In this document: piece after piece, positions 1 to 4,940 of the stretch
Layout of the letters: every line of letters begins with the position of its first letter
How positions within the stretch are numbered: the first letter of the stretch is position 1
DNA from: Oscillospiraceae bacterium
GTDB taxonomy: Bacteria; Bacillota_A; Clostridia; Oscillospirales; Oscillospiraceae
Reading direction: 5' to 3'
Length of the DNA stretch: 7,074 bases
Assembly: GCA_017939025.1 (NCBI GenBank)
Contig: JAGBAI010000179.1
Coordinates: forward strand, 1 to 7,074
Notes under the pieces: generated by a model
The model's input: the letters and a program-made list of their open reading frames with translations, nothing else
Databases searched by the model: none
Told to the model about the DNA's origin: nothing
Position numbers and translations under genes: made by a program

Positions 1-2
1 CC

Positions 3-123
3 GGACGGTCCGCCCAGAAATCCGACCTCAATGGGCGGATTTCTGGAATTTATACGGCGAACGTTGCGAAAAAATTGCCCATCGAGGTCAATTTTTTCGA
101 CGGACCGTCCAGGAGGACGGTCC
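3..123. repeat. Palindromic intergenic repeat with two complementary-loop hairpins
   Basis: Two perfect 11-bp stems are visible: 14-24 with 36-46, and 67-77 with 89-99. Each closes an 11-nt loop (25-35 and 78-88). The two loops are reverse complements of each other at 10 of 11 positions, so the same unit (11-nt stem arm, CCCATYGAGGT loop, 11-nt arm) is present twice, head to head. The stems differ in sequence but stay perfectly paired. The 9-mer GGACGGTCC occurs at 3-11 and 115-123, and its complement at 102-110 can pair with either copy. No coding frame is visible. The layout fits a short non-autonomous interspersed repeat lying downstream of noc. The element may extend left of the window. 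The symmetry is directly seen; calling it a repeat family is inference. Confidence 0.7.
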
Positions 124-169
124 CTACGCCAATTCGATAAACGGCAATTTGTACAGTTTCAGATTTGTG

Positions 170-952
170 CTATTTGGGAATGGTAATGGTCAGCACGATT
201 TGTGTCTCCGTCTCCCGCCGTTCGGAGATGGCGGAAATGCCGGAAAGCTGCATTTTTTGCAGGCTCTGGGTCAGATTGTTCAGAAAAGCCCCAACGTTGG
301 GCTTTCCTGTTTTTTCTTCTTTTTTCAGAAGCAGGCTTTCGATATATTTTTCTGTCCGGGCGACGCTCATGCTCTGGCGAAGGATCTCCGCGATGGCAGC
401 CAGCTTTTCTTCTTCTCCGGGCAGCCGCAGCAGGGCCCGGGCGTGGCGTTCTGTCAGCTCTGCGTCCCGGAGGCGGTTCAGAACCGCATCAGAGTGCTTC
501 AAAAGCCGCAGCTTGTTGGCAACAGCGCTCTGGCTTTTGCCCAGAAGCCGTGCAGCCTGCTCCTGGCTCATGCCGTGTTTGTCCAGAAGCTGCCGGATGC
601 CCAGGGCTTCTTCAATGAAGTCCAGATCCTGCCGCTGTAAATTTTCCACCAGGGCTGTCAGTCCGGATTCCTTATCATCCATGCGCATGATAATGCAGGG
701 GATATCGGTAACTCCGGCCAGGACCGCTGCCCGAAGCCGCCGTTCTCCGGCAATAAGCTCATAAACATTTCCCATTCGGCGGACGGACAGAGGCTGTAAA
801 ATTCCATGCTGCCGGATGGAGTCTGCCAGCTCATCCAGAGCATCGGAGCGGAACACCTTCCGGGGCTGGGCGGGATTGGGCCGGATGGACTGGGCGGGAA
901 GAAATACCACCCGGCCGGTTTCCATATAGGTTTTCAGCTTTTGACACTGCAT
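170..952 (-). CDS. noc: Nucleoid occlusion protein Noc (ParB/Spo0J family, CTP-binding clamp)
   Basis: A 260-residue ParB-family protein. ParB-type proteins load at specific DNA sites and slide as CTP-bound clamps; Noc coordinates division-site choice with the nucleoid. The N-terminal domain shows RPNPAQPR (24-31), the CTP-box motif GERRLRAA (69-76) and ENLQRQDLDFIEEA (103-116). A helix-turn-helix spans about 127-150, and the C-terminus ends in TITIPK as in Noc. The four positions known to separate Noc from ParB DNA specificity read Q141, K147, K152 and R169, all Noc-type. The start at 952 is chosen because AAAGGGGG lies 7 nt upstream; the frame stays open to 1081 but lacks a good ribosome site there. 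The region before the ParB core is short, so the N-terminal membrane-targeting helix known from Bacillus Noc is not obvious. The usual neighbour rsmG is not in the window. A chromosomal ParB is the alternative, but the specificity residues argue against it. Confidence 0.92.
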   Translation of the reverse strand: MQCQKLKTYMETGRVVFLPAQSIRPNPAQPRKVFRSDALDELADSIRQHGILQPLSVRRMGNVYELIAGERRLRAAVLAGVTDIPCIIMRMDDKESGLTALVENLQRQDLDFIEEALGIRQLLDKHGMSQEQAARLLGKSQSAVANKLRLLKHSDAVLNRLRDAELTERHARALLRLPGEEEKLAAIAEILRQSMSVARTEKYIESLLLKKEEKTGKPNVGAFLNNLTQSLQKMQLSGISAISERRETETQIVLTITIPK

Positions 953-959
953 TGCGTGT

Positions 960-967
960 CCCCCTTT
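960..967 (-). promoter_or_regulatory. Ribosome binding site of noc
   Basis: On the minus strand AAAGGGGG is followed by 7 nt and then the ATG at 952. This fixes the noc start and argues against the longer in-frame start at 1081, which has only a weak GGTG upstream. Confidence 0.85.
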
Positions 968-1102
968 GAGATAGTTGAGACAATTGTAGAAGGAAAGTCC
1001 CGGGAAAACCAGCGAAAACAGCCCGTAAGACCAACAAATCATGCGACAGATTTTGATTTTCGATATACCGTCAGATTGCATTTTATTACTTCACCGCTAT
1101 TA

Positions 1103-1217
1103 CCCGGCGGGCAGTTGCAGTGATTGAGCCGTAAAATGGTTGCTGAATGTTGGATTTTGCGGTTAAACCAGCGGCTCAATTTCAAAAGTGCCCGGCGGGG
1201 ATATATCCCCGCCCTAC
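1103..1217. repeat. Second palindromic intergenic repeat
   Basis: CCCGGCGGG occurs at 1103-1111 and again at 1191-1199. Between them ATTGAGCCG (1123-1131) is mirrored by CGGCTCAAT (1172-1180), with a further 5-bp pairing TGGTT/AACCA inside. The right end is a perfect 20-bp palindrome at 1194-1213 followed by CCCTACG. The same CCCTACG ends the repeat at the left edge of the window (122-128). The parts look like a degenerate interspersed element, but the boundaries are my guess. Confidence 0.45.
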
Positions 1218-1248
1218 GATTCAATATCCTGTTTTTTACATTTGCCTA

Positions 1249-1276
1249 TTTACATTTCCGAAAAACTGTGTATAAT
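1249..1276 (+). promoter_or_regulatory. Sigma-A promoter of the folT riboswitch transcript
   Basis: TTTACA (-35, 1249-1254) and a perfect TATAAT (-10, 1271-1276) are separated by 16 bp. Transcription would begin near 1283, just before the riboswitch aptamer, which is where a riboswitch promoter should lie. TTTACATTT is also repeated 14-15 bp further upstream. Confidence 0.8.
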
Positions 1277-1286
1277 GAACCGTGAA

Positions 1287-1381
1287 CAGAGTAGGAGACG
1301 GCGCGTTAAGTGCCACCGGGACGGGGAGTTGCCCGGAGGACGAAGGAATTCTTTCCACGATGCTGTCACCGCACCCGCTGC
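1287..1381 (+). promoter_or_regulatory. Tetrahydrofolate (THF) riboswitch aptamer
   Basis: The segment carries the hallmark sequence of the THF riboswitch: GAGTAG (1289-1294), GCGTTAAGTG (1303-1312), GGGA near 1318-1321, ACGAA (1340-1344) and CCGCT (1375-1379). Stems that I can pair: P2 1297-1302 with 1362-1367 (one G-U), P3 1316-1320 with 1332-1336 extended by CC/GG across an A-A mismatch, and P4 1345-1348 with 1353-1356. P1 is weak, with only CAG/CTG clear (1287-1289 with 1378-1380). In known cases THF binding represses folate transport or synthesis genes, which fits the folT gene downstream. The odd feature is the distance of about 310 nt between aptamer and start codon. Confidence 0.92.
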
Positions 1382-1390
1382 CTATATATA

Positions 1391-1405
1391 GGATCAACCT
1401 CCTTT
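1391..1405 (+). promoter_or_regulatory. Anti-Shine-Dalgarno-like segment, possible expression platform
   Basis: This segment, immediately 3' of the aptamer, differs by one inserted A from the conserved 3' tail of 16S rRNA (GGATCACCTCCTTT). CCTCCTTT (1398-1405) is perfectly complementary to the folT ribosome site AAAGGAGG (1676-1683), giving a possible 8-bp long-range pairing that would block translation. A competing local pairing exists: 1391-1399 with 1464-1472, 8 of 9 matched. The complementarity is directly seen; a switch between the two is inference. No Rho-independent terminator was found after the aptamer. Confidence 0.4.
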
Positions 1406-1508
1406 ATGTAGCAACGATACTCGGTCGGGCAATGCGCTGGCTGATTTGAGCTGCCGTTCCCACGGGTGATCCGAACAATATCAGCTCCCTGACGCTTCCG
1501 TTAGATGC

Positions 1509-1599
1509 TGTCTTCGCGAACCAGTCCTCAGACTGGTGTGGCGGTCTCCTCTGATCTGGGGGATTCCCATGCCAGCGTGCTCGCTGGCCCGGAATGACA
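1509..1599. repeat. TGTC...GACA inverted-hairpin interspersed repeat (REP/BIME-like)
   Basis: Two related units of roughly 40 nt lie head to head. Each has a 7-bp stem with a 4-nt loop ending in CA when read outward to inward: 1520-1526/1531-1537 (loop CTCA), and on the other strand 1588-1582/1577-1571 (loop AGCA). Each stem is followed by a shared CTGGyrTGG...TCyCC segment, and the units meet at a TCTGATCTG spacer. The outer ends are TGTC (1509) and GACA (1599). The stems differ between units yet stay paired. This resembles short palindromic elements common between genes in gut Clostridia (recalled, not searched). It sits inside the folT leader. Confidence 0.65.
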
Positions 1600-1675
1600 C
1601 TTGCATGGATGCGGTCGGGGATTTTGTGTTTTTCGGGGCCGTTGGATCTGCTGTGCCGGCGATTGCTGCATCAAA

Positions 1676-1683
1676 AAAGGAGG
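1676..1683 (+). promoter_or_regulatory. Ribosome binding site of folT
   Basis: AAAGGAGG lies 8 nt before the ATG at 1692, a near-ideal site. It selects this start over the open frame that continues upstream to 1536. It is also the partner of the complementary CCTCCTTT at 1398-1405. Confidence 0.9.
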
Positions 1684-1691
1684 ATATTTTT

Positions 1692-2789
1692 ATGTCAACA
1701 CGCATCAAATCCACAGCCACCTACAAAACGCCCTTCTCCGCCGCCTATTGGAAGGATGCTGCCGCTGAACTGAAGGATACCAAAATGCTGGTCATCACCG
1801 CGCTGATGATCGCCCTTCGTGTGGCACTGAAGCCCCTGGCGATTCCCCTTGGCCCCCAGCTGTCCATTCAGACAGCCATGCTGGCAACAGCCCTGGGCGC
1901 TATGATCTACGGCCCCGTTGTGGCTATCCCCGCTGCCATGATTTCCGATACTGTGGGCTTTATGATCTACCCCACCGGTGATTACTTCCTGCCCTTCATG
2001 CTGACGGAAATCGCATCCACCATGTTCTATGCCCTGTTCCTGTACCGGGCGGAAAAGGTGACGCCTATCCGGGTGATGCTGTCCAGATTTTGCATCTGCC
2101 TGTTTGTCAACGTGATTTTGCAGCAGTTCATCTATGCCTGGTGGTACAGCTACATCGGCAACCCTGAGCAGGCCAAGGAATCCATCCTGGGCATTATGAC
2201 CGTGGCGAGAATTTTCAAGAATCTGGCCATGTTCCCCATCGAAGCTGTGGTTCTGACCCTGTTCCTGCGCTTTTTGCTGCCCGTGTGCAAGCGGGCCAAG
2301 CTGGTGTTCTCCAAAGAGTCCGACATGAAGTTTGACAAGAAGCAGATCGCAACGCTCATTTGCCTGGTGCTGGTGGGCAGCGTTACTGCCGTCAGCTATA
2401 TGGCCTACCGGTACAATACCTCTTCCCGGTCTGCTGACTACAAGACTGAGGAGCGTGTAGCCATCCAGAAGGAGATGGCTGCCCTGGTTCTGGAGGAAAC
2501 CGATGACTGGGATAGCGAAACGGTCATCTGCGTGGTGGACAGCGCCTACCGGGGCCTGTTCCAGACTGAGACGGATTACACCGTTGCCGTCTATACGCTG
2601 GACGAGGAAGCCTTTGCTGCCGGCCAGACTGAGGACGAAAGCTACACGCTGGACACTCTCTGGGCCTACTCCAAGTCCGGCCCGAAGAAGGACAAGTACC
2701 AGTCCCTCATCAAGGTTGCTTCCTGTGACATCGTCAAAAACGAAAAGACCGGAGAGATTCTGGAATTTACCTGTAATCCTACTGACTAA
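1692..2789 (+). CDS. folT: Folate-specific ECF transporter S component (FolT type) with C-terminal extension
   Basis: A 365-residue membrane protein. Residues 31-200 form an S component of about six membrane segments. S components bind a vitamin and work with a shared EcfT and ATPase pair, none of which is in this window. Family-like marks are ALMIALRVAL in the first segment (an AxxxA contact motif), GPQLSIQ (54-60), and the stretch around ISDTVGFMIYPTGDYF (84-99). Folate is the likely substrate because a THF riboswitch precedes the gene. After a lysine-rich cytoplasmic stretch (200-217), a seventh hydrophobic helix (218-238) leads to a charged domain of about 125 residues (240-365) that should lie outside the cell. 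It contains Cys280, Cys345 and Cys361. FolT proteins are normally under 200 residues, so this tail is unusual and I do not recognise it. Substrate assignment is inference; S-component identity is firm. Confidence 0.88.
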   Translation: MSTRIKSTATYKTPFSAAYWKDAAAELKDTKMLVITALMIALRVALKPLAIPLGPQLSIQTAMLATALGAMIYGPVVAIPAAMISDTVGFMIYPTGDYFLPFMLTEIASTMFYALFLYRAEKVTPIRVMLSRFCICLFVNVILQQFIYAWWYSYIGNPEQAKESILGIMTVARIFKNLAMFPIEAVVLTLFLRFLLPVCKRAKLVFSKESDMKFDKKQIATLICLVLVGSVTAVSYMAYRYNTSSRSADYKTEERVAIQKEMAALVLEETDDWDSETVICVVDSAYRGLFQTETDYTVAVYTLDEEAFAAGQTEDESYTLDTLWAYSKSGPKKDKYQSLIKVASCDIVKNEKTGEILEFTCNPTD

Positions 2790-2954
2790 GTGTCACCGGG
2801 AGATGTACCTGTATTGAAATGGTGTGGCTTGTGCAAACAAAAGACTCTAGCATGCTATGGTCTGCGGAGATTTTCGCGGTATTATCCGGAATATAAACGA
2901 AGAACTGTTGGTACGTGAAGTGATCGCCAAAGTTAGAGAATTATTCAAACAGCC

Positions 2955-2991
2955 AATCGGGCGTGCTGTCAATTTGACAGCACGCCCGATT
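2955..2991. terminator. Hairpin between convergent folT and membrane-protein genes
   Basis: A perfect inverted repeat pairs 2955-2970 with 2976-2991 (16 bp, GC-rich core) around the loop AATTT. It lies 165 nt after folT and 9 nt after the stop of the opposing gene, so it probably ends transcription from both sides. Neither flank has a long T run, so it is not a textbook intrinsic terminator. Confidence 0.7.
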
Positions 2992-3000
2992 TACTCTGCG

Positions 3001-4668
3001 TTAAGAATATAGGGTGGGGATAAACATTTCCAGATCCAGAATGTCGTAAAGGCAATTCCGTCCGTCGTCATAAACCAGCGTACAATATTGGGAACTGCTG
3101 GGATCCCGCTCGAAGCTAGCTTGGGCGGCTTTTTCCAAAAGCAGGAAGGGTTTTTGCGTAGGGACATCCCGGAACCATAGAGATGTCAGACAGTTGCCAT
3201 AACTGAGATTGCCTCCCATGTTAAGAACAGTAGCAACCGGGAGCTGACCGTTGGTCATTTCGATCACAATATTGCACTCCCAGTGGGGCGCGTAGCCTGC
3301 ATCATATCCGTTTTCCAGTATATAAGTAAGAACCTCGGATAAGTCCTCTTTCTTATCTGTATCTTGGTAAAGCAGGCCTTCGTATGGTTGGTCGAACAGC
3401 TTACTTCCGTTGAACCAAGTCAGATTGGCGACACCGTTTGCAAAAAGCAGCAACACAGTCAGCCATGCAAACAACTTTCTTGGATGCAGGATATGATATT
3501 CCGCCGGCCTGTGAAAAAACTGATCCAGAAGGAGAGGAACAGCCCAGGGCAGGCACAGAGACAGATACAATGTATAGCAATAACCGCCACTGGTAATTAC
3601 AAAAAGCAGAAGCATGATGCCAGTATAGAACAGGAAAAACTGGAAAAGGATTTCCTGGCGGATATCCTTATGGTCTCGTGTACATAGCAGCCGCTTTACG
3701 GAGATTACGACCAGAAAAATACCCAGGAGCAAACCGCCAAAAGACAGAATTCCAATCAGAGAAACCATAGGGACGTTTTCCCGGAAACCAAACTGATGAA
3801 AATAACCGTGGAGGATATCTCCAGTAGTGGAGCCGCTTTGGATGCCCAGCCAAAAACCAGCGGGATTTACCGCAAGACAGTATCCCTGGTTAATCAGATG
3901 ATGGTTTGTGATTAATCCTAAAAGGGCGGCGACTGTGTTGGCGACAGCACACAGCAGCAAATGCAGCCGTTCGGGTTTCAGAAAGGCTGTTTTGTGAGGC
4001 TCGGTACTGCGGCTATCGTCTATCAGTGAAAATGCGACTAAAATCAAAACCAGAGGTCCGTGGGTGATCATCAGCTGCCGTACACCGTGAATACCGCTGA
4101 GATAGGATAAAGCCAGCATCGTGGCAAGGCGCAGCCAGGTGCCTGCTTTTTTCCAATTTTTCTGTTGGGAAAATCCCAGGAGCAAACCAACCAGAAAGAA
4201 GGAAATGATGATATTCGGCAAGTAATGGTTATGGTACAGAACAACACGGCCATAGGCTACGCTGACTGGCAGCAGTAGGATCGCACCACCCAGATAAAAA
4301 AAGCGCCGGTCGAGCCCTGCCTGATGAAGCAGAAACACATAAGCAGCCATGTAAATTGCCTGGGCCAACACTGCACCCAGAAAACGGATCATGTGCCAGT
4401 CTTCAAATACCAACATCAGAGGCGCGTACAGCAGCTGCATATGTAGCAGTCGAAACTCGGAACCGTAGATCCAATCCTTAGACAGGATATTCCCTGTTTG
4501 AACCCAATGCTGGGCGAGAACCAGCTCGCTGGAGGCATCAGAATCCAGAAACTGTCCGGTTGCATACCAGGTGGTCAGAATGCTGGCTGCGGCTGCGAGA
4601 AAAAAGATTAATTCTGGAATTCGCTTGCATATTTTCTGAAAGAGTGCAGTATGATGCTCAATTTTCAT
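3001..4668 (-). CDS. Polytopic membrane protein, GT-C glycosyltransferase-like
   Basis: A 555-residue protein with about 11-12 hydrophobic segments, starting at residues 19-37 and ending near 416, followed by a soluble tail (about 420-555) probably outside the membrane. Directly after the first segment comes an acidic loop, LDSDASSELVLAQHW (41-55). An acidic motif in the first external loop followed by many membrane helices is the layout of GT-C enzymes, which use lipid-linked sugars. The exact family is not recognised and catalysis is unproven. The start at 4668 is preferred because TAAGGGG lies 8 nt upstream, whereas the ATG at 4674 is only 2 nt from it. The gene stands alone behind its own promoter and converges on folT. 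Its codon use is visibly more AT-rich than folT or ppdK, which suggests acquisition by transfer. A non-enzymatic membrane protein is the main alternative. Confidence 0.85.
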   Translation of the reverse strand: MKIEHHTALFQKICKRIPELIFFLAAAASILTTWYATGQFLDSDASSELVLAQHWVQTGNILSKDWIYGSEFRLLHMQLLYAPLMLVFEDWHMIRFLGAVLAQAIYMAAYVFLLHQAGLDRRFFYLGGAILLLPVSVAYGRVVLYHNHYLPNIIISFFLVGLLLGFSQQKNWKKAGTWLRLATMLALSYLSGIHGVRQLMITHGPLVLILVAFSLIDDSRSTEPHKTAFLKPERLHLLLCAVANTVAALLGLITNHHLINQGYCLAVNPAGFWLGIQSGSTTGDILHGYFHQFGFRENVPMVSLIGILSFGGLLLGIFLVVISVKRLLCTRDHKDIRQEILFQFFLFYTGIMLLLFVITSGGYCYTLYLSLCLPWAVPLLLDQFFHRPAEYHILHPRKLFAWLTVLLLFANGVANLTWFNGSKLFDQPYEGLLYQDTDKKEDLSEVLTYILENGYDAGYAPHWECNIVIEMTNGQLPVATVLNMGGNLSYGNCLTSLWFRDVPTQKPFLLLEKAAQASFERDPSSSQYCTLVYDDGRNCLYDILDLEMFIPTLYS

Positions 4669-4676
4669 GACCATAA

Positions 4677-4683
4677 CCCCTTA
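4677..4683 (-). promoter_or_regulatory. Ribosome binding site deciding the start of the membrane-protein gene
   Basis: TAAGGGG on the minus strand is 8 nt from the ATG at 4668 but only 2 nt from the in-frame ATG at 4674. The spacing favours the shorter protein. Confidence 0.7.
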
Positions 4684-4703
4684 GACGCATTAATATTTTA
4701 TTC

Positions 4704-4733
4704 ATTATACCACTTTGGCAACAGCAACGTCAA
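4704..4733 (-). promoter_or_regulatory. Sigma-A promoter of the membrane-protein gene
   Basis: On the minus strand TTGACG (4733-4728) and a perfect TATAAT (4709-4704) are separated by 18 bp. The expected transcription start near 4697 gives a leader of about 30 nt before the ribosome site and start at 4668. Confidence 0.8.
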
Positions 4734-4800
4734 GATGAAAAGGAACCAGGCAGCAGTTGCATCGAGATATCGGTATCGTTACCGCAGAATTTGGAAAAAA

Positions 4801-4830
4801 TGCAATTATTTTTTGCAAAAAGATTTGCAA
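4801..4830 (+). other. Three TGCAA direct repeats beside the ppdK promoter
   Basis: TGCAA occurs at 4801-4805, 4814-4818 and 4826-4830, spaced 13 and 12 bp apart. The last copy forms part of the -35 box of the ppdK promoter. A fourth copy lies at 4884-4888. This could be an operator, but in such AT-rich DNA chance is possible. Confidence 0.3.
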
Positions 4831-4853
4831 TTTCTGTATATGCGTGGTATACT
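4825..4853 (+). promoter_or_regulatory. Sigma-A promoter of ppdK
   Basis: TTGCAA (4825-4830) and TATACT (4848-4853) are separated by the optimal 17 bp. Transcription would begin near 4860, leaving a leader of about 80 nt. That leader contains a small hairpin, CAGGCG (4894-4899) with CGCCTG (4909-4914). Confidence 0.85.
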
Positions 4854-4922
4854 GTATGGGCGTTAATAGAAATAGTTTAAAAATGCAACTTAACAGGCGA
4901 AAATGGCACGCCTGAAAAAATT

Positions 4923-4930
4923 GAAAGGGG
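4923..4930 (+). promoter_or_regulatory. Ribosome binding site of ppdK
   Basis: GAAAGGGG lies 10 nt before the ATG at 4941. No competing in-frame start is nearby. Confidence 0.85.
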
Positions 4931-4940
4931 TTACTAAAGA

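Larger units (their letters stand above)
953..1691. other. Long gene-free regulatory and repeat-rich interval
   Basis: This 739-bp interval lies between the divergent noc and folT genes and holds no convincing coding sequence. From left to right it contains the noc leader (953 to about 1080), a palindromic repeat (1103-1217), a sigma-A promoter (1249-1276), a THF riboswitch aptamer (1287-1381), an anti-Shine-Dalgarno-like segment (1391-1405), and a spacer to about 1508. An inverted-hairpin repeat (1509-1599), about 75 bases with no clear structure, and the folT ribosome site complete it. I could not find a convincing noc promoter: a possible -10 TACAAT (983-988, minus) lacks a matching -35. 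Short open frames here have no ribosome site or recognisable protein. Confidence 0.75.

Noticed and set aside
1..127. Rho-independent terminator of noc or a CRISPR array
   Set aside because: The hairpins lack a following T run on the noc strand, and there are only two inverted units without direct repeats and spacers.
165..764. Plus-strand open frames of 138-199 codons over noc
   Set aside because: They overlap a clear ParB-family gene on the other strand, give serine/arginine-rich or cysteine-rich translations, and lack ribosome sites.
983..988. TACAAT as a noc promoter -10 on the minus strand
   Set aside because: Position is plausible, about 24 nt of leader, but no sequence resembling TTGACA lies at a 16-19 bp distance.
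1188..1391. A 67-codon plus-strand frame spanning the folT promoter and riboswitch
   Set aside because: It covers the promoter and the THF aptamer, whose RNA structure explains the sequence; no protein family is recognised.
1406..1411. ATG TAG start-stop pair after the anti-Shine-Dalgarno segment
   Set aside because: No ribosome site precedes it (the upstream bases are anti-Shine-Dalgarno), so a regulatory minimal open frame is unsupported.
1536..1691. Upstream extension of the folT frame
   Set aside because: It would be translated through the inverted-hairpin repeat and lacks a ribosome site, while the ATG at 1692 has an ideal AAAGGAGG at 8 nt.
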